Part shown: piece by piece, positions 34,348 through 45,984 of the stretch
Layout of the letters: each line of letters begins with the position of its first letter
Numbering within the stretch: position 1 is the first letter of the stretch
Made by a program: the position numbers and the translations under genes
Assembly (NCBI GenBank): GCA_014898425.1
Contig: RCSZ01000003.1
Span: 1,426,001-1,490,000, forward strand
Origin: Botryotinia globosa
Lineage: Eukaryota > Ascomycota > Leotiomycetes > Helotiales > Sclerotiniaceae
DNA: 64,000 nucleotides
Reading direction: 5' to 3'
Notes under the pieces: generated by a model
What the model was told of the DNA's origin: nothing
Databases searched by the model: none
Seen by the model: only the letters and a program-made list of their open reading frames with translations

Positions 34348-36047
34348 CTACTCAACCGTGATCCTCACTACTTCCGCCTCCAGCGTCTCAGCATCTAGGA
34401 GTACGATTTCGCCTGTCTCTTCGAAACTCGGTATGGATATTAGTCTGACGGTTTGGCCGTCGGGGCCCTCGATGCTGGCTGTGTCGAACGAGGGTTGGTT
34501 GCCCGCGAAGAAGATGTGCGGACACGTGTTGATTATGAAGGGGTCGGCGTCTTGGAATGGGTAGGACCCTTGGGGTTATTAGTGCAGAGCGAAAGAAGGG
34601 GATTTAGGGTATAAACATACACAGAGTATCTGGTGCAGTGGGAGCACAACACCTCCACCTACACATAGCCTCCATCATCCTCAAGCGATCCTCACCTTCT
34701 ACGTATTTGAATACATCATCGACATTTTGACCACCCGTGCCCAAAACTCTCCATCCTTCGATTTCCCCCTCCCATGGATTCGTCACTGTGTCAAACCATC
34801 CAGCCTCTCTCTCTTCTCCGATAACACTCGGCGCACTACCACAGTACGCTCTAGCCTGAGGAAACATGGCCGGATGGATAGGCTGTTGCGGCAGACTTGC
34901 ATTTGCCGGATCACTAGGCCCAGGTAATAATGTAATGGGCAAACTTGGCAATAGCTCCGCTAGGAAGTTATCAAAATGTGCGGTGGGAGCGGGATTATAG
35001 GCGCTGGCATCGTAGCCGTATTTCTTTTGTGCTTTGCGTGTATTGCCCACCGTGTCGTGTGCTATGCTATCGAGATCCGAGGCAATACTGTTGCCAGCTA
35101 TTATTAGACGACTTATTTTAGAGACGTCGGCTTGGGAAGAGGGGTCTAAACTTTCGCCTAGGAGATATTCGGTCAGGAGGGCCTTTTCGAGAGAGTTTTC
35201 GGCGCTGGTTCCAGAGAATGAGAGGCCGGAGACGAGGGCAATCTTTTTGCGCCCTGCTTTTTCTGTATCCATATCTGTATCCTCTTCTTCCTTCTCCCCG
35301 GATATTTCCCATCTTGGTTCCTGCGGTGGTAAATCTGGTACTTTGATATCCACTACTTCGAAATCTCCATTGGCGTTTTCTGTGCCCATTACCGCTACTA
35401 TACAGCCTGTCACTAGCAGCTCTTTATTTAGTTGTCCTCCAATTAATCGCAGTCGTCCAGATTCATCCTCAAGCATTATTTCGTCTTCACCGTCACTGGA
35501 GAGATATTTCTTTCGAGGTGGTGGTGCCGATATCCAATGCTATTCACAGAAAATAATTAGCACTCCAAGATCATGATTTCATACTTCCCTTCTTCACCAA
35601 TTGCGCAAATGAGAAAGAGAATTCCCTACATCTTTACTTATATCTTCCAAAATATTTGGCTTCAACGGCATATTCATATAGATTGTACCTGCCACCCAGC
35701 ATAATTGCCCTTGTCTAACATCCAGCACTCTCTCTACTTTCCGCACTTCCTCCCCAGAAATCTGGAACCCATCCCAAGCGGCGCTCGCAATTTCTTCAAC
35801 TGGTTTCTTCAAAGAAGTCAATCTCAAGAAGTACATGTCGCCATATTGCTGTTGATATTGTTTTGCTTTGGAGAGTGCAAATGTAGAGAGAGGTTTGTAG
35901 GACGAAGGTACTCGAGTCGGTGGTGAGGAATGAGAAGTGCTGTATTGAAGAAAAAATTAGTTTAGAACTTTACATCAACTGGTTTGTTTGAAGAATTACT
36001 TACGTAGGGCCATGCAGTAAACTGCCATCTTCTACAGGTACCGCCAT
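34348..36047 (-). CDS. POL31: DNA polymerase delta regulatory subunit 2 (B-subunit), 497 aa
   Basis: Model: exons 36047-36004, 35939-35630, 35539-34621 and 34568-34348. The last junction uses a GTATGT donor and rebuilds DTLWSYPF, a conserved family block. The subunit joins the catalytic polymerase to Pol32 and other subunits for lagging-strand replication in the nucleus. Seen: an N-terminal OB-fold region (YGDMYFLRL, WVAGTIYMNM), HWISAPPPRKKYL at the third exon start, then an inactive calcineurin-like phosphoesterase fold (ALVSGLSFSG, LIIAGNSI, LLPGPSDPANASLPQQPIHPAMF, VLGTGGQNVDD). Metal-binding residues of active phosphoesterases are absent, as is normal for B-subunits. Length matches yeast and human orthologues. 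Confidence 0.95.
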
Positions 36048-36954
36048 CTCGTTGTTCTCAATGTTGCTACCAATGGAACTTTTGTTTAACTAGGTACGAA
36101 GTAGGAAACGCGCAGGGACGCGATCCGCGAATTCTCGTGTAAATTACATGCACGTGATCATTAATTACATTGACTTATAAATTTCCTTTCCGTTGCAGTG
36201 CAGACAGACATATTTTGTTATATTTTGTTATTCAAGGGACTTCTTTTCATGTTATATCTTGGAGGTAAGGATCGCCCGCAATATTAGATGATTTCAGGAT
36301 GCATTATTGCCATCTAAAGCATAGCTATCCATAATGTGATGAGACTGTTTTGGACCACTTCAACTAGAACTCAGTTGTGGGATTTGCTGTGGTGATGTAC
36401 CACCCCAAGGCGCAGCAACTTTCCGATACCTTTGCTTCATCTATTAGGCATCATCAACGATGACTTGTCAAGTCTTGAATTGATTAAAGTCACTCATCTT
36501 GAAAAGAAAGCTTGGCCTTACGACATGAAGAACAATACTGAGCATCTTCTTGATACACTTTCAAAACTCCCCAGCAGCTCAACTTCGAGCAAATCTCAAA
36601 AGGCATGACAGTGAAGTAATGATTTGCTTCCATCGTAAATGTTCGCTGCACTCAAGATGAACCGAGATTGGGTTGAGTCAGAATTCAGATTTCGGGACTA
36701 AATGGTTCCCAATCAATCAATTGACGGTAGAATTAACAAGGTTTAACTCTTAAATGATTCGACAGGATACCATGCTCTGATTACCTTCTGGTTGTACTAG
36801 CCAAGGCAACTGAGCCTTGTTGAGCATTGCCACAATGCGATGGCGCTTTTGATGCAAAGATGTTAGACCAGAACCCTTCAAAAGAAGCCTTCAAGTCTCC
36901 CCACAGATTCTTAAATCTCTACAAGTCCTTCAACTCTTGTTGTTGTTTTGTGCC
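36048..36954. other. Intergenic between POL31 and a pseudogene
   Basis: About 900 bp with POL31's promoter at the left. No open frame of note. The sequence just before 36955 (CTCTACAAG, pyrimidine-rich) resembles a former promoter for the decayed gene. Confidence 0.5.
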
Positions 36955-39718
36955 ATGGCGGAAGCCATAGGATTAGGCGCGTCAGTGATTGCTTTTATCG
37001 GTCTTGCTGGCCAGCTCGTGCAAGGCTGCGAATATGTCCGTCGAACAATCGATGCAATCAAGGAAGCAGATGGCGATGTCCGAGAACTCCGAAGCGAAGT
37101 GAGCTCTTTTGAGCTCATCGTTGACAGCTTTCGCAACCTTCTCCAAGATTTGGAAACTTCTGGTGTTTAGTTGACAGCAAGTGGTCGAATGCATGCAGTT
37201 CGATCGGTTTTGAATACAGCACACGAAGCTGTACAAAACCTAATAAAGTTCGTTGCGACCAACAAGTTTTCCGGGAGAAAGAGGAATAAACTCAAATTTG
37301 TGTTTTTTAAGAGAAACCTGCGCGAAGCACGTATCCAGAATCAATAGAGTCAAGCACGACATAGCTATAACGCAGGCTAATATAATATTGTAAGTTCCAA
37401 TTAATCTACAAGAAGTCCAACTTACTGATCGGCAAAGACACCTGGAGAATCAAAGGTTTTCACACGACCAGGTCATCGAGCGGGATCTTAATTCTCTAGC
37501 CTCAAATCTCGGCGATTCTTCGAAGATTGTCAGTAAGATCCCAGCACGGTTGGATGAAGTGCACGCAGCTGCATGCAGTACAAATGAAGCTGTTTCTGTT
37601 TTGAAGAGTGATCTTTTTACAAAAATCAATGACCTCTGTAACGCGGTCCACGCAATTTCAACATCGAAATTTACTGCTTCTGTTACAATAGTGTCCGAAA
37701 CAGCCGGTTATTTCCATGAGACGGTTCAAAATGCCAGTGCAGCAAACGAATCCATCTAAACGTTAAGTGCCACTTCAGAAGGTTTGAGATTACTAGTAGC
37801 CAATGGGCATGCCAACATTCGTGAAAAGCATATTCCGCGAAGTTTTGTTGGGGTTCCATCTTGAGACTAAACACAATCGAGATTTTGGGGGGATTGAGTC
37901 TATACAAAGGTTTAAACCTATTCTGGGAACTGGACCTCGACGAGAAGTTGTCCAACAGCGTATCCTAGAAAATAAATATTCCCGTGCTATTGGTATAGTG
38001 ACTGCAGTCTATCATTACAACCCTCAATGAATCAGACACTGGTGCCTCCAACATAGGATCCCTCACTGTCACTCAGACAAATGTGGACCTGCTCCCAAAT
38101 CCGGAGTTACTTCAATTAGGTATATATTGCTCTATTGTTGAGCAAGGATTCGCTATTTCGTCATTTACCCCGAACCCGCGTTACGAGTATACAATATAGT
38201 CGACAGCAACGCTCCAATTGTCAACGCTTGCATCTCTGGTAACCTGGCAGAGGTTAGAGAGCTCTTTATAAATGGACATGCCTCACCATATGATCGTCTG
38301 TGGGCCGAGAGATTCCTTCTGGACCTAACACTGTGCCAAATTATCGAAATTTTCATGCATCGATTTATTCCCCCGCAGCGCGGTATCGAAGGACTGCTGT
38401 CCGTCTTTGAGGAATTGGTGTACCATGGTCTGGATCCAGGAGTGCCAAGGATACAAGATGATAGAGCTGATCAATCGCCGCTCATGACCATAGCTACTGT
38501 GTCGCCAACTTCAGAGTCAGATACTGAATCGCTGCTGCATTTAGCGCGAATCATAATCAAGAATAGTACCCGCGCTCCACTTCAAGAACATGGCTTGGAG
38601 AACTTGGATTGGCAAGTGCAAATTGATGGATCTAAACGTCCCGTTTACGACCTCTTAAAGACCCAGGAATTGTGGCCTCTAGCATGGCCAAGTGCGGATG
38701 AATTTTGGAGTTCGTACCGCACTCATCTCACCCGTTGCACAAAAAAAGCGGCCGACTGTGATTGTAATATATCTCGATCATGCCCAGGTATATTTAATTA
38801 CCTCCACGACAGTGTTCATTTGAAGCAGATAATGAACCACCTGGATCTCAACGAAAACATCTTGTTCTTCCAAGACTTAATTGACTCGATCGAAAGCTCA
38901 GATATGAATACCCAGGTCCATAGAGCTATCTGGGCGATGTTCCTTGAATACTTTGAGGATTCAGGAGTAGATTTCGACAACCCATCATCATTTTTCACTT
39001 CCATTCTACCAGGGCACCTTTACAAGACTCAATACAACGAAAAGGTTTACTTGAATGTAATCTTCCATGCTTTGGTGGATTACGGTTTTGATGAAGATTT
39101 TGCTGCGGATTTTGTTGAGACGGATTGTTATTTTTCTTTAGCCGTGCAGCTTCACTACCTCGATCTCGATTATTTCCTCTGCTCAAGCAATGGTTGTCTA
39201 GTGACCGCTCAAATACTACCCGCCTCCGACGATGAATGTGAGTTTGCCAACAAGTCTAGTATTGTTTCAGACTTTGCAGACTCTGAAGATGACTTGTACG
39301 ACGAATGTTACCTATCAAGTGAAGGGAAAGAACAAGAAGAAGAAGGTCCTCAATACTTCTGGGAAGGCAAGGACATGTTTTGGAGCTTCTCTTCGCCTTA
39401 GATAGATCTCCTATCTTATCATCAACACCAACCACGGTGATGGAAGAGGAATACATATCGCTACCAGGATTAGTAGAAGACTCGGGTATAAATACTACAC
39501 CATCCCTCCCCCAACACTCATACCAGTCCTCCAGCGATTCAGAAAATGAATCCAAGTCACAATTCACTACCCCTGCAACATCTTTACTAGACGCATCGGA
39601 AGCCCCTCTCCCTCAAAACCCAAATTCCAGCAATCCATTAAACCACACGACAACCGAGCATGTCATAGAAGAGGAAACATGCGGACTACAAGTTCCACAC
39701 AACTCATTTTGTACTTGA
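36955..39718 (+). pseudogene. Decayed gene with fungal STAND/NLR-type N-terminal domain
   Basis: The ATG at 36955 opens MAEAIGLGASVIAFIGLAGQ, a helical, hydrophobic start typical of the fungal STAND N-terminal domain (PigL/Helo-like group), and coding-like sequence (YVRRTIDAIKEADGDVRELRSEVSSFE) continues for 71 codons to a TAG at 37168. Beyond it, protein-like sequence resumes without an intron signal but jumps between frames: a shift near 37340, stop TAA at 37757, a new frame from about 37800, TGA at 38028, another frame to a TAG near 38200, then a long open frame to 39401 (including NAPIVNACISGNLAEVRELF, resembling an ankyrin-like helix pair), and a final frame to 39718. At least four frame changes and several stops rule out a single intact product. 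No NACHT or kinase motifs are seen. The terminal 348-codon frame could still be expressed alone. Confidence 0.75.
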
Positions 39719-40350
39719 GTTATGTATAATGAAGCTGCCATATATGGATCAAAAGTTCAAGAGTAAGATTTAAAGGGGCTAAGAATCACACACGTATAAG
39801 CCCCTTTTCACAGAATTTGCTTCCTATAGAAAGCAAAGCGCGAGGGATCTTTGGAATACCAAGCGGGGCAGGTATTATGCAGCTATTATACAAAGAGATT
39901 AATGATCATGGGATATGACTTCCCAGATTATAATGAAGAAATGATATATTACAATCTCATCTTTTCGGCGCTTCTATATTTGCAAATGATCCCCACGAAA
40001 TCGTGATACTCTTGGTGGAATAATTTGGAGTAATTAAGGGTACTCTTATTGCGCCGAGGTCGTTTGGGATTGCAATGATCAAGCTGTAGGTTCTAGTTAC
40101 GATCCAGCGAGATTGAATTGTTTTCCCATGCATAGTAACTGACACTACAGTTTTCATCAAAATCGCAGGAGTCTAAAATAATTTTAACCTGAATGTATTC
40201 CTTGTTATATGTATGTCTATTGCCTATCCTTTAACCCGAAATAATGCTCACCTAACTCCGATTCCGCATGCACATATACCCAATTCAATACACCTTACCC
40301 AACCCCCAAATGCCTATTGTATTGCCCTTCAGCATCCCATTTCCCACTCC
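39719..40350. other. Convergent 3' spacer
   Basis: This 632-bp stretch lies between the pseudogene and the 3' end of VHC1. Short frames on the plus strand overlap the VHC1 C-terminus and are shadows. Nothing else is evident. Confidence 0.5.
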
Positions 40351-43300
40351 CTACAAACTAACAGTAACCGTCATACTGTTGCTATGCACCAACAACACTG
40401 GCGGCAGGCCCCCACACAACACCTCCAAATCCCCAAGATATCCCTCGCTCGCCTCCCTACTTCCACCCGTTCCTTCAACCGGACTCGGTAAAGTAGTAAA
40501 GATAACCGCCGTCTCCTCACTTTGACTCTTAATCAATTGATTCAGAATCAGATGTTGTGCTCTACAGGGCAAATCATTGAAACTAAGCGGAATAGATTGC
40601 AAAGAGTATGAAGACCGAGTCGGAGAAGGAGGATTACGGGCAGGATTGGAAGAATTAGATGCTTCGGAAATCCGGTCGAAAGAGGGAGAGGAACGATAGG
40701 CGGATGGCATACGAGGAGCGGATTTGCGAGCGGTTGGTGGAGAGGGTGTTTCGGCAAACATTATACTAGGGCCTGGGCCGTCTTCTGTGGCCACACGGGT
40801 CATGGGAACTGGTTTGGATGAGAACTTCGGGGTAGATGCATGTCTAGATATCGGTGGTCTCTTTCCTGGGTTATGAGGTTGTAGGAGAGATGATGATGCT
40901 GATAAATCAGGAGCGGCGAGTGGCTTTTGTGAGTCTTTCAATGATTGTACAGAGCCAGGGAAGTCTAAAACTGGTGATGGCTGAAGACCGGATGGTTGAG
41001 GTGAACGTGGTGGTGACACAGGCGCTGAAGCGGTTGGCATCGATACACCTGGTGATTTATTGAAAGTATCAATTATCGATTGTCTTGTAGATTTCGAAAT
41101 CGTAGGAGGAATTGGCTCCTTTGCTCCCGCTGCACGCTTAGATATGGGAGGACCACGTAAGCTATCGCCATGGCTTCTTCTTCGTGCAATTGGTTTGATC
41201 TCTCCAGCATGGGTATCGCTGTCTGATTCGAAATCATCAAGGTCTCCTTCACTCACTGCACTTTCGTCATCAGATTCCGGCTCCTCAGTCTGAAGTTCAG
41301 AATCACTATCGGAATCTTCGCTAGCACTTCCTTGACTAGCATGTCTGCTCATAACATCGGGCTCTAATCTCTGAGATCGCATACCCATACTAACACCCAA
41401 GCCTTTTAGATTGCTCATATTCTGCCGCTTCTTTGATTTTCTTAGCAGCCGTCGGAGTCCAAGAAATCGTTCGGCCTAAGAAACATTTCAAGATCAGTTC
41501 AGTCGTCATCAGAAGATAATAAATGTACAAGGATAGAAAAACATGTGAACAATTAAAAAAGAGCAAGAGGTGGATCGAAGGAGTACTTACATGTCTAAAC
41601 CGTGCACCCTGTTGAAATGATGCGTCCGGCCAAGTTGGGGCAGCATGAAATATGTTCGTTATCTGAGCCAGATCTACCACGGCAGATGTAGTAGCGCCAT
41701 GATTCCCACGAAGCTTCTGTATGTCATCCCACCAGTCTTGTCCTTTAAGACATTGTTCGACCTCGTTAACTTGATTGGAGCCAGGGGTTGCACCATTGAT
41801 GATGATCTCATAGGATGAAATATCTCCTGATGCCAACCAAAATACAAGAATCTCAGCTTCAATACGCAGATTTTCGAGTAGAGATTTTACCCTGCCTCTT
41901 TCTTCTTCCACGTCGTTTTCATATTCGACAAATACAGCCACGCGAAGTTTGTATGCTTTTTTCCAAGCAGGTACAGTGTTTAGAATGACACCAAGTTGGA
42001 GTATCAAAGTGTCTATTGCTATGGTTAGCTACCTCAAAGACCTCAAAAGAAGGGAACTTAGAAATCGTGTATCCTACAAGTATCAAAATTGGTGGTCAAA
42101 ACATTTTGCTTTACATCTCCTTCAGCGGCGATTTCAGCAGACATTTGGATGGGCCAAAGATCAATATAATTCTTGGTGTTCTCAGTATCTGGCAATTCCA
42201 GATCTCGAAAACCTTTGGCCACTGCAACGTTGATTTGCAGTTTGAAGAGTAGATCTTCTAAGATAGTGACATAGCTTGTTACGCTCATCATGCCTTCGCT
42301 CCGGCATAAATCAGTTGGGAGCACTCCTTGCATCTTCTTCTCCCTACTGTTCTGACGCCTATAACGAGGTGGTGTCTTGAGTTTCTTGACGTTGCCAGAT
42401 GGAGGCTCAGATGGCTCCGAAATGTCTATCAAAGGCTGAGCATTTCTAAGGTCATCTAAATTGTAGAATCCCATAACTGCAATGTTCGGCCGCATTCCTC
42501 CTAGTCCTGCGTTGAGAATAATATTGCGAGCACCCCACTCAAGAGCCGGAGATATGGCAATATTAACGAATGCTTTGATCTTTGAGAAATCAATATACTT
42601 GTTCCACGCTGCTTGCTGGCGACGCTACTCTCAGTTGTCAGTAGATGTTGATTAAGTAGTACGACTTATTCTTATGGTATATGAAGCATTGAAGCTCTAC
42701 TTACAGCTTCTGGCACGGATTGGCTGAAGTCATCCGTCACAATAATATGACCAAGGATATACAGACCACCCTTCTTCATGGAGTTGCAAAATTGTATAAG
42801 CTTGTATTGTCGGCGTGGGTCATTGACAAGTAAGATAACCTGAGGGCGCCAAAATTTAACATGCTCCTGTTTAAGCTTAAGGAGGTATTTCCGAATTTGA
42901 TGATAGATCAAACTTTGAGACACGTCTCCCCAGCTCTTTGGTTCTACTGAATAATGTATAAGGAGGAACAATAGAAGAAGCATGCCCACACATCCTGTTG
43001 CATAAAGTCCGTCCACAAAAAACATTGCGACCCCTGACAATATTGCTCCTGCAAAAGCAGTCTGCCAGTTGAAGAAATGGAAACTGGGACGCCAATTAGG
43101 TGCAGAACCGATTGAAAGGAGGAAACAGGCTAGGTTCATGACTAGAAAGGTCATCTAACAATGTTAGCTGATGCTACCCATAACAATTATTTAGTATAAA
43201 AATGACCCTGGCCACTGCTGCACTCAAAATATACAAGCGAACATTAAACAACTTGAGAAAGGGGGCATAAATGACAGATGTATACATCAAAATACAATAT

Positions 43301-44925
43301 CATACATTAGCCGAGCGCGATTGTCGGTGCAACATGCAACTGAAATCAGAGACTGGGTGTGGAGAAGGGGGATTTGTAGTTTCGTTAAGTCCGCCAAATC
43401 TTACTTACAAGATAAGTCATTGTTACAAAACTGGCGATTTGATTGAGGTCGCCAAGCATTGTCAATTGGGTGACAATGAATGTGAAAATGATGGCAAAAG
43501 TAGGTTCATCAGCTTTCTTGGTTCCCTGGCTGAATATAGAAAACCCAGGTAGCAAGCTATCTCTTGATATTGCTTGAAGGAGCTTTGCACTGCCAATAAT
43601 TCCCATCAGCACAGAGAATAAGCTAGTGGACACTTCTCCTGCCAGGATTAACAACCCTGACATGTTTGTCTCTTGAAGCACATTCGTGTTTCTGAGAAAA
43701 GATGAGCGGGTCACTGTGGCAGCCATGGCTACTATGACTAGAGCGTACAAGCAGAATGTTGTGATAAGACCATACACAGTTCCTTTTGGGATGGCTTTGC
43801 TCGGAGACTTCAAGTCACCACTCATGCTTGCCCCAGCAAATATGCCCCCGGTTGCAGGAAATAATATTCCAAATAGATCCTGAAAAGTCTCTCGTCCATT
43901 GATTTGGCTGCCAGCGGCACCTTTAGTAAGCTGAGGTAGAAGATTCCCGGATAGTGTTTGCAGGCTAATGCCCGTGTATTCAATGCCTAAATTCCGACTT
44001 TCGAAAGGGCTAACGACCAATGCAGAAAGTGGGATACTCAATGTGGCGATGAATAGAATAACCAGTAGCCCATTACTAGCTCTCGCAAAGATCCCAGATC
44101 CAGCCAAGCATAACAGTGTACACAGAACGAGTACCACGGTAGACCAAAGGTAGCAATACCAGTTTGTTTCCGGCAAGATATGAGCCCAATTACCAGTGTC
44201 GGCACCGAAATTTAGCGTGATGCAGTCGATAAGACCCACGGCGTTCATTCCAGTATTGAAAACGAAGCCCAGATAAAAGACGAGTCCAATTGAGCCTCCA
44301 AATTCTGGACCCAAAGAACGAGATATCAAGTAATATGCACCACCTCCGCGCACTGTCCCATTCGAGGCAATCGCAGAAAGAGAGAAGGTAGTGATAAAAT
44401 TGATCACGTACGACGCGACAAGCATACCTTGGGGTCCTGTCAATGTTTGCCATGGTCTTGTGCATTCAGAGACTTACCTAACATGCCCAATAACCCACTT
44501 TGTCCTAGAATAAATCCAAATCGCAGGAACATCAAAATGCTCAAAACATTGAGACATGTTGGCACGTACACACCGGAAAACATCCCCAACTTCTCTTGTC
44601 CACCAATGGGTCGAGGCCCCAGCCCTGATCTAGGAATCGCTGTACCATTCTTCTTCCGCTCTGCCTCATTATGCATTTGGACAGTCAACGAATTTTCTCC
44701 CATAGTACCAGCAGAGTATGGATCCTGATGCTGTTCCTCTCGAGGGTCCGGCATTTGGTTGTTGTCGGTTGCATCGCTAGAAAATGTGTCTAACACTCGA
44801 TGGGTTAAGGGATTTCCATTGCCAGTGTTGAATTCACTAGCAGGAGCTTCACCCTCACACTGGGTTCCATGCTTGCTGGTGCTAGATTCGCCGACGCTGT
44901 CAATTCCCTGGCCCGCATTGGGCAT
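40351..44925 (-). CDS. VHC1: Cation-chloride cotransporter (Vhc1 / SLC12 family), 1339 aa
   Basis: Model: exons 44925-44478, 44436-43409, 43154-42705, 42624-42078, 42012-41591 and 41475-40351; phases agree at all five introns. Yeast Vhc1 is a vacuolar K-Cl cotransporter. Seen: a cytosolic N-terminus (about 95 residues), GMFSGVYVPTCLNVLSILMFLRFGFILGQ, the SLC12 block RGGGAYYLISRSLGPEFGGSIG, twelve predicted membrane segments, and LFPATGGIFAGASMSGDLK, a hallmark of the family. The large cytosolic C-terminus has the GLYILGHI/ILQLGVILNT blocks and a Ser/Pro-rich region (residues about 970-1250) before a conserved terminal portion with LIKSQSEETAVIFTTLPSP. The first intron is only 41 nt. The chosen start (MPNAGQG) is the first ATG in frame. 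It is divergent to an amino acid transporter gene. Confidence 0.95.
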
Positions 44926-45984
44926 TCTCAATGATTGATAGTTTGATAGTACAACCAATGGTCATATCAATACCGCCTTCCAAATCAATGTCTTATTAAT
45001 TTAAGTGAAGAAATAATGTCATGTACATAAGTATGTATTTTCACGAGATCTAAGAGATGGTGAAGCCAAGAACAAGGATATTGCTGTTCGACGTCATGTG
45101 GCAGGGCAACTTGGCAAGGAACACAGGTGACAACAGTGAGATATGATTGTTCAGGACGAGTTTCGAACAAAGGAGATTCGAGAGAGGGAGGGAGGGAAGG
45201 GGAGGGGAGGGGAGGGGAGGGGAGGGGAGGGAAGGAAAGGGGAGGGAAGGAAAGGAAAAGGAAAAGGAAAAGGAAAGAGCTGAATACTTTATTGTTACCA
45301 TTTGTACTTGTTGTGTAAGGTTATAAGGTTATAAGGTTAATTATAAAATGCCTCACATGAAATTCGCCCGTCCATACTTTATTTATAGGAATGAGAGATC
45401 ATTACCCAGATAGATCGATATCTTCGTATAATACTATTCCATTACTCGTACCACCGTGTACTGTTTTATCTATTCAATAGACCAATCGAAATATCATACA
45501 AAAGGCATTTCATTCTTGAATTTCAATTGGTTGATTCTTTTCGGGGTCTTCTTACTCGCTGCACCTCTCCCGATTCGTTAGATGTTGATGCTGGATGTTT
45601 GAGATTCTCAGACAAGACAAGGGCCATTTCATGTATCTTGCAAGATAGCCGGAGACCTTGGTGTGAGCTGAGTATGAGCATGAGATAGACAGGCAGGTGA
45701 CAACATAATAACATCGTACTCTATCAGAAATTTGTTTTGATATTCATTCTTGGTAAGAAATCCTACGACAGCACATGAAATCTTCACCGGCTCTGTTGGC
45801 ATCTACTGTATATCGAGGCTAACGAAATTCGCCGAAGAAGATTTCCATCTTCCCCATCCTTCATACGTTGTCTTACCAGGATCATTACAATACGGCCATT
45901 ATCATGAGATAAGACCCAGCGAATTGCTGCTCTTCAATCATAATATATCTACAACCTTCTTCACCGACCTCATCTCATATCATC
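44926..45984. promoter_or_regulatory. Divergent promoter, VHC1 / AVT-type transporter
   Basis: This 1.06-kb segment separates two outward-facing membrane transporter genes. It carries a 100-nt all-purine tract at 45180-45279 and tandem GTTATAAG near 45320. Frames in it are repeat artefacts. The last 60 bases before 45985 are CATC/CTC-rich, typical of fungal start regions. Confidence 0.6.
45180..45279 (+). repeat. 100-nt homopurine tract with GGGGA repeats
   Basis: Every base from 45180 to 45279 is A or G. It starts with GAGAGAGGGAGGGAGGGAAG, moves into five GGGGA units, then GGAAA/GGAAAA units. The left part contains four G-runs of at least three with short loops, satisfying the usual G-quadruplex pattern; a mirror-like purine strand could also form triplex (H-) DNA. 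Confidence 0.93.

Noticed and set aside
36955..39718. Reading the STAND-like locus as one multi-intron gene
   Set aside because: Gaps between frames are too short or lack donor/acceptor pairs, e.g. the GTAAGT near 37389 would give a 27-nt intron; several stops remain.
45050..45318. Frames rich in Ser-Phe-Pro or Arg-Gly-Glu
   Set aside because: Products of the homopurine tract, in spacer between two firm gene starts.
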